Counted from the stretch's first letter, positions 18,701-25,854 are shown. The stretch is DNA of 44,433 bases from an uncultured Flavobacteriales bacterium (GCA_913056345.1 CAJXMH010000024.1:1-44433), one strand, 5' to 3'. Notes: generated from the letters alone by a model not told the origin. Program-made: numbers and translations.

Positions 18701-18833
18701 TAACATCACCACTTTCTCAGCCAATCTAATGGTCTTATGGTTGTTTTCGATAGGCTTAGCGATCACTTTATACTATGATGGTCTCAGGAAGCTTCTGTCC
18801 TTTCTAGGAGAGCTATTCAAGCGAAAAAAATAG
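15771..18833 (+). CDS. ABC transporter, fused ATPase and ABC-2/ABCG-like permease with extra N-terminal domains
   Basis: A 1020-residue half-transporter. Residues 1-150 are helical and acidic and resemble a TerB-like domain; 165-245 are a separate small domain that looks partly beta-rich. The ATPase has Walker A GASGAGKST (281-289), signature SGGQ (390-393), Walker B LFVDEPTSG (410-418) and the H-loop His446. A CPTC pair lies at 495-498. The permease part has five hydrophobic segments between about 584 and 752 and a sixth at 984-1003, with a long charged, coiled-coil-prone insert (about 800-950) before the last one. The ATPase-first order is ABCG-like. Cargo is unknown; export is likely. It stands alone, facing the siaB-siaC pair across a shared terminator. 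Confidence 0.88.
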   Translation: MSERILKALMQLFAIVANVGRDDSNSREFVRQFLDEQLNKELVNEYLVVYDKYYDEQNKKREGLKARKRTSLNSVKVLKICMEINKELTQKQKIYVLVQLVEFIYQNNNDTDQAIEFVETVADSFNISREEYVLINDFISANKEELPKTTNLLLINENEEKRQGEHFHIQALGLSGEARVLFLSAVNMMFLKYIGTTELQLNGQLIKPEKSYVLNQGSSLRGSKVAPIYYSDIINRFLSDTGKEKTSFTVDNITYQFKNGNIGLHPMTLEEESGNLIGIMGASGAGKSTLLNVLNGNYQPTTGSVKINSHDIHQAENKEVIEGVIGYVSQDDLLIEELTVFQNIFYNAKLCFGDLSDKQIIRLTFKVLQSLGLFEIKDLKVGSPLDKTISGGQRKRVNIALELIREPSVLFVDEPTSGLSSRDSENIMDLLKELTLRGKLIFVVIHQPSSEIFKMFDKLIILDTGGYLIYNGNPVDAIIYFKQMVQQANAVESECPTCGNVNPEQIFNIIESKILDEYGNQTDKRKIPPTDWYKKYQEHLESEAQDEVEVNTNPPEANLKIPNPWKQFSVFIKRDVLSKLTNKQYLLINFLEAPILGFILSFIIKYSNTDEATQVGYVFRENQNLIAYIFMSVIVALFLGLTVSAEEIIRDRKILKREKFLNLSRGSYLFSKIFIMFSVSAIQILTFVLVGNTILEIKGMYFDYWLILFSTACFANMLGLNISSSFDSAVTIYILIPFLIIPQLILSGVIVKFEKLNPAITVQKKVPFAGEIMASKWAFEALTVNQYKNNQFNKQFFYIDKDIKTANFRKNFWLSRLQDKVNFLERRLDQKKDEEELKAAISLIKTEIVKENQRNLEIQFGSVEELSGELNEELIGDLSFYLDDLNDYYLKQYKRFNDKKDQLLIKLNETDEDKEAFIKLKNDYTNESLENLVTNKNDLIKIIEVDNELIQRANPIFKDPVGFRAHFLAPSKKLFGTNITTFSANLMVLWLFSIGLAITLYYDGLRKLLSFLGELFKRKK

Positions 18834-18847
18834 TAAACTATTGAGCA

Positions 18848-18884
18848 TAAAAAAGCCCGCAATATTTCTATTGCAGGCTTTAAA
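18848..18884. terminator. Bidirectional terminator between the ABC transporter and siaC
   Basis: A 12-bp stem with one mismatch: AAAGCCCGCAAT (18852-18863) pairs with ATTGCAGGCTTT (18870-18881) around a 6-nt loop. An A-run on the left and T-rich sequence on the right suit termination of both converging transcripts. Confidence 0.85.
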
Positions 18885-18901
18885 TTCTTTTTAGAAAAAG
18901 T

Positions 18902-19282
18902 TTATTCCTCGATTTCGATCATTTTAAATGGAATGTTGATGATGGCCTGGTAATCTTCACCAGCTTCAAGCATGTCTTCATCATCTTCTTCGTAGTGCCA
19001 ATTTATCGTCACATCGCTTCCATCACTATTGATTTTTTCTAGCTTCTTGAATACATCTAAAATACACTTTGAAGAGCTTGTATTGAAATATTCTAATACG
19101 ATATCCACTTTAGTTGCCTCCTTAGGACTAGCAGAATATTCTTCCAGCAGATCCACTAAAGGCTTGTAGAATTCAATTGAATTCTCCGGGATTGATCTTC
19201 CTTGAATCAACAATTTACCTTCCTCAGGATTGAACTTGATGGTTGGTGTTTTGGGACTACCTTCTATGGTTAAATTTTCCAT
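18902..19282 (-). CDS. siaC: SiaC-family regulatory phosphoprotein (DUF1987)
   Basis: A 126-residue protein carrying the DUF1987/SiaC pattern: IQGRSIPENSIEFYKPL (26-42) and LEYFNTSSSK (63-72). In Pseudomonas aeruginosa, SiaC is phosphorylated on a threonine by SiaB and dephosphorylated by the PP2C phosphatase SiaA; unmodified SiaC activates the diguanylate cyclase SiaD. By my alignment the acceptor corresponds to Thr68 here, in the NTSS motif. It starts 12 nt after siaB, so the two form an operon. Neither SiaA nor SiaD is adjacent, so the output in this organism is unknown. The C-terminus is acidic (EEDDEDMLEAGEDY). Confidence 0.87.
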   Translation of the reverse strand: MENLTIEGSPKTPTIKFNPEEGKLLIQGRSIPENSIEFYKPLVDLLEEYSASPKEATKVDIVLEYFNTSSSKCILDVFKKLEKINSDGSDVTINWHYEEDDEDMLEAGEDYQAIINIPFKMIEIEE

Positions 19283-19294
19283 GATTACGGTTGT

Positions 19295-19837
19295 TTACTG
19301 TGCTATTTTTATGTTTAAACTATAAAAGGAATGCTTGTCATCTATCTTTTGGAAATCGTACTCCAATTTTTGTCCTGACTTTCTTGCAATGTCGATCATT
19401 CCGAGACCTCCGCCTCCCTTCTCTGACATCATTCCATTATTTAATACTTCTTTGTAGTGTGCCTTAAGCTCATCCTTATCCATCTGGTTGATCTTGTCTA
19501 GACGTGCTTTTAGACTGTCGGCATTATCATTTTTAATGTAGTTACCAGTAAAGATGTTGTAATTATCCCCATCTTTCCCTACCATAAAAATTACCGTACT
19601 GTAGCCATTGGAATCATCTTTTTGTTTGTCTAAATGATGATATAAGTTTTGCAAAGCTTCTACTAAAATATTGTAAACCTTCTTCTTAATTCTTGAGGGC
19701 TCTTCTAGTTTCTCCATTTTTGACTCCATGATCTGCAATACTGAAGTCAGTAATTCAGAGCTTACATTGCCCTTAAAGGAAAGCATGATGTTTTCATGCT
19801 CCATTTTATTGTAGAAATCAAAAATATTTATCTCCAT
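19295..19837 (-). CDS. siaB: SiaB-family protein kinase (GHKL fold)
   Basis: A 180-residue kinase related to the GHKL ATPase fold. An N-box-like ILVEALQNLYHH (57-68, with Glu60 and Asn64) and a G-box-like KGGGGLGMIDIARKSG (140-155) are both present, so ATP binding looks intact. In the characterised Sia system this kinase phosphorylates SiaC on threonine. The gene is first in the two-gene operon with siaC. The 140-nt upstream region is AT-rich and shared with the divergent methyltransferase gene; I found no convincing -7 element for siaB. Anti-sigma-factor kinases have a similar fold, but the neighbouring SiaC homologue supports this call. Confidence 0.85.
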   Translation of the reverse strand: MEINIFDFYNKMEHENIMLSFKGNVSSELLTSVLQIMESKMEKLEEPSRIKKKVYNILVEALQNLYHHLDKQKDDSNGYSTVIFMVGKDGDNYNIFTGNYIKNDNADSLKARLDKINQMDKDELKAHYKEVLNNGMMSEKGGGGLGMIDIARKSGQKLEYDFQKIDDKHSFYSLNIKIAQ

Positions 19838-19947
19838 CTGGCTTTAATTGCCTTACTACCTAAATAATTAGATAATCAGAACTACGAAATAAAATAAAAA
19901 AGACATAGAAAGCAAGTTAAGTTAAAACAATTTAAAACAAAAATCAG

Positions 19948-19997
19948 GCGTTCGCAACATTTTCAAAGAAGTCAGTTATGCCTAATTTCGCGAACGC
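19948..19997. repeat. Inverted repeat GCGTTCGC / GCGAACGC
   Basis: Perfect 8-bp arms at 19948-19955 and 19990-19997 with a 34-nt spacer, just before the methyltransferase gene. A possible -7 element TAATTTCG (19983-19990, one mismatch) overlaps the right arm, so the repeat could be an operator. It is not followed by a T-run. Confidence 0.5.
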
Positions 19998-20001
19998 TCT
20001 A

Positions 20002-20745
20002 ATGAAAAAGTTCAAAGAAAATTGGTTTAAGGAGTGGTTTGACTCTGATTATTACCACCAGCTCTACGCTCATCGAGATTATGAAGAGGCAGAGGAGTTC
20101 ATTAGTGCACTTATGCGTTACCTCAATATAGAAACACAATGTTATGTGCTTGATCTAGCTTGCGGGAAAGGACGACACGCCGTGCACTTAAATGAATTAG
20201 GCTATAATGTACTAGGCATAGACCTCAGTAAGGAAAGTATTCAAGAAGCCAAAAAGCTTGAGTCTAAAAACTTAGAATTTCGCCAAGGCGACATGCGCGA
20301 GCTAGATCTCGATGCTGAAGTAGACCTTGTGCTCAATTTGTTTACCAGTTTTGGCTATTTCAGCAGCGAAGAAGAAGACCAAAAAGCAATCAGCTCAATG
20401 TCTGATGCTTTGAAGAAAAATGGGCTACTAGTGATTGATTACCTCAACATCCATAAAGTATTGGAAAAACTACCAACGAAAGAGCTAGTAAAGCGTAAAG
20501 GGGTTGATTTCAATATTAGCAAGCACACTGAGCACGGTTTTATTGTTAAAGACATTGAGTTCAATGCTAATCAAGTAGCACACCATTACCAAGAGTTTGT
20601 AAAATGCTTGGATTTAAATGATTTTGAAAATTACCTGCATCATGGAAAGTTCAAAATCAAAGAGGTTTTTGGAAACTACCAATTGGAGCACTTTAATAAA
20701 GCGCATTCCGACCGACTTATTATAATTGCACAAAAAGAGGGCTAA
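20002..20745 (+). CDS. Class I SAM-dependent methyltransferase
   Basis: About 247 residues. Motif I is VLDLACGKGRHAVHL, followed by the acidic second strand LGIDLSKES and then GDMREL. These are typical of small-molecule or lipid methyltransferases of the type 11/25 group; the substrate cannot be told. I chose the ATG at 20002 (MKKFKENWF) because an ATG at 19978 would place the inverted repeat and a TAATTTCG promoter-like motif inside the gene, but the longer form (255 residues) is possible. The ZIP transporter gene follows after 2 nt, so the two are co-transcribed. Confidence 0.82.
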   Translation: MKKFKENWFKEWFDSDYYHQLYAHRDYEEAEEFISALMRYLNIETQCYVLDLACGKGRHAVHLNELGYNVLGIDLSKESIQEAKKLESKNLEFRQGDMRELDLDAEVDLVLNLFTSFGYFSSEEEDQKAISSMSDALKKNGLLVIDYLNIHKVLEKLPTKELVKRKGVDFNISKHTEHGFIVKDIEFNANQVAHHYQEFVKCLDLNDFENYLHHGKFKIKEVFGNYQLEHFNKAHSDRLIIIAQKEG

Positions 20746-20747
20746 AT

Positions 20748-21452
20748 ATGGCATACATCAGCATGTTTATTGTAGCACTTCTTGGTGCAGTTCTAATTTA
20801 CCTAAGAGGTTATCTTGAAAAATGGATCAAACCTGCCTTGGCTTTTAGTGGAGCCTATTTGCTTGCTATTTGCCTTTTGCACCTGATTCCTGAACTTTTT
20901 GAAAATAACTTAGATCATCATAAGCTTGGGATCTTTATTTTACTTGGCTTTTTCCTGCAGCTTGTACTCGATTATTTTTCGGGTGGGATCGAACACGGAC
21001 ACACACACATTGACCAAAATCAATTGGGCAAATTTCCCTTTTTGGTTTTCCTTAGTTTGTGTTTGCATGCCTTACTAGAGGCGTTGCCGCTTAACCACCT
21101 AAACCCCTCTTCTGAAATAGGTTCTTACCTAGCAGGATTACTCATGCACAAAATTCCTATTTCATTTATCTTGGTATCTGTTTTTATGGCCTACAAGATC
21201 CCGAAGGTGAAAATAATTGCAGCTGTAATCATTTTTGCTACTATGGCTCCAATTGGCATACAGCTAGGTGATATTATTGGACATGAAAGCGCTTTCTTCC
21301 AACCGCTTATCGCTTTATCGATTGGAATAATTCTGCACCTTTCTACTACCATTTTATTAGAGAGTAATGAGAACCACAGCATTCAATTAAAGAAATTTTT
21401 GCCCCTAATTATTGGTTTCTTGCTAGCTCTGCTTAGTGAAGGGCTTCACTAG
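20748..21452 (+). CDS. ZIP-family divalent metal transporter
   Basis: A 234-residue inner-membrane protein with about eight hydrophobic segments. Metal-site motifs of the ZIP family are visible: HLIPELF in the early segments, the histidine-rich loop GGIEHGHTHID, HALLEALPLN in the fourth segment and MHKIPISFIL in the fifth. ZIP proteins import zinc, iron or manganese into the cytoplasm; specificity is not clear. It is the second gene of an operon with the methyltransferase and ends directly against the mazG stop codon (no intervening base). Confidence 0.88.
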   Translation: MAYISMFIVALLGAVLIYLRGYLEKWIKPALAFSGAYLLAICLLHLIPELFENNLDHHKLGIFILLGFFLQLVLDYFSGGIEHGHTHIDQNQLGKFPFLVFLSLCLHALLEALPLNHLNPSSEIGSYLAGLLMHKIPISFILVSVFMAYKIPKVKIIAAVIIFATMAPIGIQLGDIIGHESAFFQPLIALSIGIILHLSTTILLESNENHSIQLKKFLPLIIGFLLALLSEGLH

Positions 21453-22220
21453 TTAAAGGCTTTTGGCTTTCTGCCAATACCCTTCCATTTCAGCTAAACT
21501 TAAGTTTTCAATGCTTTTACCTGCTTCTCTTGCTTGTTCTTCCATGAATTGAAACCGCTTGATGAATTTTTTATTAGTCTTCTCTAAAGCATCTTCAGGA
21601 TTAAGTTCTAGAAAACGTGCATAATTGATTAGTGAAAATAACACATCACCAAATTCTTCATCTATTTTATCTGAATTATCTTTCACTTCTGCTTTCAATT
21701 CTTGAAGCTCTTCTTCGATTTTTTCAAAAACAGCTTCATCTCGATCCCAATCAAACCCCACTCCCCTAGCTTTATCTTGTATCCGTATCGCTTTAATCAT
21801 AGCAGGTAGTGATTTAGGTACTCCACCCAAAACAGATCGCTTCCCTTTGCCCTCTTTAAGTTTAATTTTTTCCCAGTTTGCTTTTACCTCAGCTTCGTCT
21901 TTTACCTTTACCTCACCGTAAATGTGGGGGTGTCGATGAATTAGCTTCTCACAAACGCTGTTCAAAACATCCTGTATATCAAATGCCGACTTTTCTGAGC
22001 CAATCTTAGCATAGAAAACCAAATGCAACATCAAATCGCCAAGCTCCTTTTTAACCTCTTCCAAATCACCTTCTACAATGGCATCTGACAGTTCAAAAGT
22101 TTCCTCAATGGTAAGGTGGCGTAAAGACTCCATAGTCTGTTTTCGATCCCATGGGCACTTTTCTCTTAATTCATCCATGATATCAAGTAGTCGTTGAAAA
22201 GCTTGTAGTCTTCCGTCCAT
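21453..22220 (-). CDS. mazG: Nucleoside triphosphate pyrophosphohydrolase MazG
   Basis: A 255-residue all-helical enzyme that hydrolyses NTPs and dNTPs to monophosphates and pyrophosphate as house-cleaning. Two MazG repeats are visible: the first with CPWDRKQTMESLRHLTIEET and EVKKELGDLMLHLVFYA, the second with EELQELKAE and IDEEFGDVLFSLINYAR. The EExxE/ExxD metal-binding residues are present in both. Length and the GKGKRSVLGGVPKSLPAMIKA linker are standard for full-length MazG. It is driven by a good promoter at 22233-22264 and diverges from the PagL-like gene. Confidence 0.95.
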   Translation of the reverse strand: MDGRLQAFQRLLDIMDELREKCPWDRKQTMESLRHLTIEETFELSDAIVEGDLEEVKKELGDLMLHLVFYAKIGSEKSAFDIQDVLNSVCEKLIHRHPHIYGEVKVKDEAEVKANWEKIKLKEGKGKRSVLGGVPKSLPAMIKAIRIQDKARGVGFDWDRDEAVFEKIEEELQELKAEVKDNSDKIDEEFGDVLFSLINYARFLELNPEDALEKTNKKFIKRFQFMEEQAREAGKSIENLSLAEMEGYWQKAKSL

Positions 22221-22232
22221 TGGTTTTTTTTA

Positions 22233-22264
22233 CAAAGGTAGCTTTCTTCAACAGGCTACTGCAA
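22233..22264 (-). promoter_or_regulatory. Promoter of mazG (TTG-21-TACCTTTG)
   Basis: On the minus strand, TTG (22262-22264) and a perfect TAnnTTTG element (22233-22240) are 21 nt apart, the spacing reported for Flavobacterium-type promoters. The element ends 12 nt before the ATG at 22220. Confidence 0.65.
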
Positions 22265-22284
22265 AACGGCTGCAGCTATTTCAA

Positions 22285-22292
22285 TACTTTTG
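22285..22292 (+). promoter_or_regulatory. -7 promoter element (TACTTTTG) abutting the PagL-like gene
   Basis: A perfect TAnnTTTG ending 4 nt before the ATG at 22297, consistent with a leaderless or near-leaderless transcript. It diverges from the mazG promoter. Confidence 0.5.
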
Positions 22293-22296
22293 CAGC

Positions 22297-23412
22297 ATGC
22301 ACTTCTCAAAGGTTTTAGCATTCATTCTTTTCTTGTCTTGCAGCTGCTTCAAAATCCTTAAGGCGCAGGAGTCAGCAGCAAAGAGACCATACAGCATCTC
22401 TTACAAGCAAGGGCTCGGTTTTATCATTCCACACCGAGAGGTGATGCAATCCTTAAGTCAACAACATACCTATCGACAAGAAGTGAGATTTGAAAAACAG
22501 GGATTAGGGCAAAAAGATTGGCATGCACGCTTCAACTTTCCACGGATCAGCTTTTCGTTAACCAATTATAGGCTGCAAGATCCAAGTTCAATTGGTGAAG
22601 TTTGGGCTCTTAGCAGTGGCCTTAGTTTTGATTTTGTTAAAACAAGACTTTTCCGCTTAAACCTCAGCACTCATTGTGGACTTGGATATATCGAAAAGCC
22701 TTTTGATCCGACGGACAACTATCAGAACATTGCTATTGGTAGTCAATTCAATATTTACGGCTTCGTACAAACTGAGGCTTATTTCCGCCTGAGTGAACGC
22801 CTAGAACTTGGACTTGGAGCTAGTTTTTCGCATTTTTCGAATAATGGTTTTAAAGTACCTAACCTTGGCTATAATCTACCGCATGCCTTATCAAGTCTCT
22901 CCTACTCTTTTGGCGAAAAGATTCCCCAAAAGAAAGAACGCTACGATAGCGTTGAAGAAAAGCAGGCTCTATGGAACATTAGAGTCGGCGCAGGATTAAA
23001 TGAATCTTACCCTATCGGCGGACCTAAATATTTAGCCTCACAAATAAGCCTTAGCAGAAGCAAGCGTTTGACACCAAGTACCTCCATCGGTGGAGGACTT
23101 GATGTCTTTTACAATCCGGCGCAAAGAGCTTCATTATCAGTTGACTCTATCTACATCAATAATGGAGTTGAAAACATGCAAATTGGTTTCTCCCTTTATC
23201 ACCAACTGCATTTTGGTCGCTTCGGACTTATTACCCAATTGGGGGCTTACCTTAAAACAGAGCAAGAAGATTGGGGAAGAACCTATCAGATAATCTTAAT
23301 CTCACATAAACTTAGCTCCTCCTTAACGGCAGTTGCGGGTCTTAAAACACATCAGGCTACTGCCGAATATTTCATGCTTGGTTTACAGTATAACTTCAGT
23401 CGTAATGAATAG
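22297..23412 (+). CDS. Acyloxyacyl hydrolase (PagL-like lipid A 3-O-deacylase)
   Basis: A 371-residue predicted outer-membrane protein with a signal peptide (to about LKAQE, residue 25) and alternating beta-type sequence. SHFSNNGFKVPNLGYNLP (178-195) matches the PagL active-site region, with His179, Ser181 and the conserved Asn182. PagL removes the 3-position acyl chain of lipid A in the outer membrane. The protein is longer than proteobacterial PagL (about 150-190 residues): a second beta-rich half (about 225-371) follows, as in many Bacteroidota members. It overlaps the next gene by 8 bp, implying translational coupling. Confidence 0.82.
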   Translation: MHFSKVLAFILFLSCSCFKILKAQESAAKRPYSISYKQGLGFIIPHREVMQSLSQQHTYRQEVRFEKQGLGQKDWHARFNFPRISFSLTNYRLQDPSSIGEVWALSSGLSFDFVKTRLFRLNLSTHCGLGYIEKPFDPTDNYQNIAIGSQFNIYGFVQTEAYFRLSERLELGLGASFSHFSNNGFKVPNLGYNLPHALSSLSYSFGEKIPQKKERYDSVEEKQALWNIRVGAGLNESYPIGGPKYLASQISLSRSKRLTPSTSIGGGLDVFYNPAQRASLSVDSIYINNGVENMQIGFSLYHQLHFGRFGLITQLGAYLKTEQEDWGRTYQIILISHKLSSSLTAVAGLKTHQATAEYFMLGLQYNFSRNE

Positions 23413-24142
23413 TAATGCCTTGCTCATAATGTTCTTATTAGCCACACTTTTTGCAAGTTGTAAAAAAGAGCAAATGGATCATTGCTTGATGGGTACAGGA
23501 GAGATCAAAACGGAGAATAGGACACTTGAGTCATTCTCTCACCTTGTTTTAAACGATGTTATTACAGTTAATTACGTTCAGTCTCAAAATTACGGCTTAA
23601 GCCTGAGAGCAGGTGAAAAACTAATGCCAGGAATCAAGACAGAAGTAAAAAATGGAGTGTTATACATTACAAATGAAAACCGTTGTAATTGGGTTAGGAG
23701 TTTCAAAAAGAAAATTGAGATCACACTTTTTGCGCCTGAACTAAAAAGTCTCGAGCAAAATGGAGGCAGCTCTTTCGCTTGTTCAGATACCATTAAAACC
23801 GATGAGTTCAGAGCCAACCTATGGAATGCAAGCGGAAAACTTGAATTACTCTTGCGGGCCAATTACGTAGAGCTAAAGTCGCACACAGGACCGGGAGATG
23901 TTGTAGCAAAGGGTAGATGTACTGAATTGGTGACCTACCTCAATGGCAATGGCACTTTAGATTGTTTAGGTTTGATGGCAGACCAAGTGTTAGCACTAAA
24001 CCTAAATACCGGTAAATTAAAAGTTAGCGCGAATCAGAAACTGAATGTTGAACTGAGAGGCAGCGGTGACATCTACTACTTGGGAAACCCACAGATCTCA
24101 TTTCTAAATGAAGGAAAAGGAAACTTAGTTTCATTGAACTAA
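23405..24142 (+). CDS. GIN-domain (DUF2807) lipoprotein
   Basis: A 245-residue lipoprotein with lipobox FASC (Cys19). The mature part is a repetitive right-handed beta structure of the GIN/DUF2807 type: GEIKTENRTLESFSHLVLND near the start, then repeated short strands ending with LRGSGDIYYLGNP. The family is widespread in Bacteroidota and is thought to bind surface polymers or act as an adhesin-like domain, without firm biochemical evidence. The ATG at 23405 overlaps the end of the PagL-like gene by 8 bp; a longer reading from 23333 would overlap it by 80 bp and lacks a normal signal peptide. Confidence 0.85.
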   Translation: MNSNALLIMFLLATLFASCKKEQMDHCLMGTGEIKTENRTLESFSHLVLNDVITVNYVQSQNYGLSLRAGEKLMPGIKTEVKNGVLYITNENRCNWVRSFKKKIEITLFAPELKSLEQNGGSSFACSDTIKTDEFRANLWNASGKLELLLRANYVELKSHTGPGDVVAKGRCTELVTYLNGNGTLDCLGLMADQVLALNLNTGKLKVSANQKLNVELRGSGDIYYLGNPQISFLNEGKGNLVSLN

Positions 24143-24188
24143 TAATTTGTATTTCACTGAAAAAAGGCCAGTTTACTCCCTATTTTCT

Positions 24189-24196
24189 TAGATTTG
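24189..24196 (+). promoter_or_regulatory. -7 promoter element (TAGATTTG) for the small membrane protein
   Basis: A perfect TAnnTTTG match 16 nt before the ATG at 24213. No -33 TTG is obvious. Confidence 0.45.
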
Positions 24197-24212
24197 TATT
24201 AAATTAATTGTC

Positions 24213-24404
24213 ATGAAAGTAGCGCTTTTAGCCATTGCCCTTTTAGCCATCGGCTTTGCAGGAATTGCCATTAAGATCTTACTCAAAAAAGACGGTAAAT
24301 TCTCAGGAACTTGCGCCAGCAACAATCCGATGCTTAATGAAGATGGAGAAGCTTGCAGCTTCTGTGGAGCATTGCCTGAAGAGCAATGCCAAAAAGAAGA
24401 TTAA
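24213..24404 (+). CDS. Small membrane-anchored Cys-rich protein
   Basis: A 63-residue protein with one N-terminal transmembrane segment (residues 3-24) followed by KKDGKFSGTCASNNP and GEACSFCGALPEEQC. The four cysteines (one early, a CSFC pair and a late one) suggest a metal site or disulfides. Similar short proteins (often named only membrane or secreted protein) recur beside apbE in Bacteroidota; here apbE lies directly tail to tail, with the stop codons overlapping in TTAA. A role in assembling a flavin- or metal-containing membrane complex is conceivable but unproven. Confidence 0.75.
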   Translation: MKVALLAIALLAIGFAGIAIKILLKKDGKFSGTCASNNPMLNEDGEACSFCGALPEEQCQKED

Positions 24405-25396
24405 TTTAATACTTCCATTTGCTCTGCAATTCCTGCAGTAGCAAAAGTTTTTAGCTCCCCTTCCACATCATAGATCAAAACGCCTTCCAATTGTTCGTTT
24501 TTTTCTAAAAAGCTTTTAGCTTTTTCAAGACCCATTACCATGCAAGCAGTAGCATAAGCATCAGCCTCAGCAGCGGTAGGTGCAAGTATGGTTGTACTGA
24601 GCAAATTATGCTTCACGGGATAACCGGTTTTCGGATTTAAACTGTGGCTGTATCGTTGTCCGTCTATTTCTAAATACTTGCGGTAATTCCCAGAAGTAAC
24701 CATCGCACTATTTTTTAAACTTACAATAGCACTTAGTTTACGCTCAAGGTTCTCGCCACTTGGTTTATCTATGCCTATGCGCCACCATTCTGCTTGGCTA
24801 TTCTTACCTTTTGTTAGCACTTCTCCACCTAATTCTACGTAATAATGCACAATGCCTGCTTCATCCAAAACCTTAGCCATAGCATCAACCGCATAACCTT
24901 GAGCAATGGCATTAAAGTTCAATTTTGCGCCAGGGTATCTTTTATGCATTGTATTGCCTGAAAGCGTAAAGAGTTCTAAAGCTGACAGACGTAAAAGGCT
25001 ATCTACCTTTGATGAGTCCATTTTCTGAGGATTCTTATAGTCAAAGCCCCAAGCTTCTATTAAGGCACCTATACCCGGATCAAAAGCTCCACCTGTTTCA
25101 CGATGAATTTCCTTTGCCAGCAGAAAAACCTCTTTAAAGGACTGCTCTATTTCTATCGAATCCCCATTATTCAATAGTGAGATAGTCGATTGAGGTACCC
25201 AAGTTGACATCGATTGGTCTATCTCCTCAAGTAGTGAATCGAGCTTAGGCTTCAACTCATGTTTTTCTTGGCTGATGTATTTAACGGTGTAGGTTGTTCC
25301 TTGGGCTTCTCCATTTACAACCCTTTCCACGGTTTGCTCTGATTGACCACAAGAGATAATCAAAGCAGCAAGCAGGATCAACCAACTATTCTTCAT
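24401..25396 (-). CDS. apbE: FAD:protein FMN transferase (ApbE)
   Basis: A 331-residue lipoprotein with lipobox IISC (Cys16). ApbE transfers FMN from FAD to threonine residues of target proteins such as the Na+-translocating NQR and RNF subunits, on the periplasmic side. Family motifs visible are GEAQGTTYTV near the start, FDPGIGALIEAWGF, LNFNAIAQGYAVD, VELGGEV, HSLNPKTGYPV and the Mg-binding EADAYATACMVMG. The gene starts 11 bp inside the DUF2452 gene, so it is the third member of the yaaA-DUF2452-apbE operon. Confidence 0.94.
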   Translation of the reverse strand: MKNSWLILLAALIISCGQSEQTVERVVNGEAQGTTYTVKYISQEKHELKPKLDSLLEEIDQSMSTWVPQSTISLLNNGDSIEIEQSFKEVFLLAKEIHRETGGAFDPGIGALIEAWGFDYKNPQKMDSSKVDSLLRLSALELFTLSGNTMHKRYPGAKLNFNAIAQGYAVDAMAKVLDEAGIVHYYVELGGEVLTKGKNSQAEWWRIGIDKPSGENLERKLSAIVSLKNSAMVTSGNYRKYLEIDGQRYSHSLNPKTGYPVKHNLLSTTILAPTAAEADAYATACMVMGLEKAKSFLEKNEQLEGVLIYDVEGELKTFATAGIAEQMEVLN

Positions 25397-25853
25397 CGGT
25401 ATCTCCTTCTTTCAACACCTCCCAGGTATGATCGCCCATTAGACGAGCTGTGGCGATAAAGCGGCTGTACTTTTGACCATTGGGCCACTGTTCAGGGCCT
25501 ATCATAGAAAGAATCTTTGTGCCTTTATCATTTTCGTAAAGGTGATAAGTATGACCGGTAATGGGTTTAAAACCCATTTCAGCACCGTAGATCTCTTCCG
25601 AAATTTCTACCCGCTTTTTCAAATGATTTGCTTGGTTGACCAAAAGCTCCATTTGATCGTAGATCTGCTTCATCTGCATATTGGTCTGCTCTACCATCGC
25701 GGACATGGCGTTGCTCTTGATTCGATCTTTGTCATCAGGAAAAATAACTGCACTGCTCACATTATGGGCATAAGGTAAATTGTGCGGATTTTCCGTGATC
25801 TTGTCTTTATCGATCGGGTTAAAACTACGCTTCTTATCTTTTTTCTCTGCCAT
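25386..25853 (-). CDS. DUF2452 domain protein
   Basis: A 155-residue soluble protein with a basic N-terminus (KKDKKRSFNPIDKDKI), a helical middle with heptad-like hydrophobics (about 50-85, MVEQTNMQMKQIYDQMELLV) and a C-terminal block GHTYHLYENDKGTKILSMI. This is the DUF2452 pattern; no function is known to me. One base separates it from yaaA upstream and it overlaps apbE by 11 bp downstream, so all three are co-transcribed. No motif suggests an enzyme. Confidence 0.8.
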   Translation of the reverse strand: MAEKKDKKRSFNPIDKDKITENPHNLPYAHNVSSAVIFPDDKDRIKSNAMSAMVEQTNMQMKQIYDQMELLVNQANHLKKRVEISEEIYGAEMGFKPITGHTYHLYENDKGTKILSMIGPEQWPNGQKYSRFIATARLMGDHTWEVLKEGDTDEE

Positions 25854-25854
25854 T

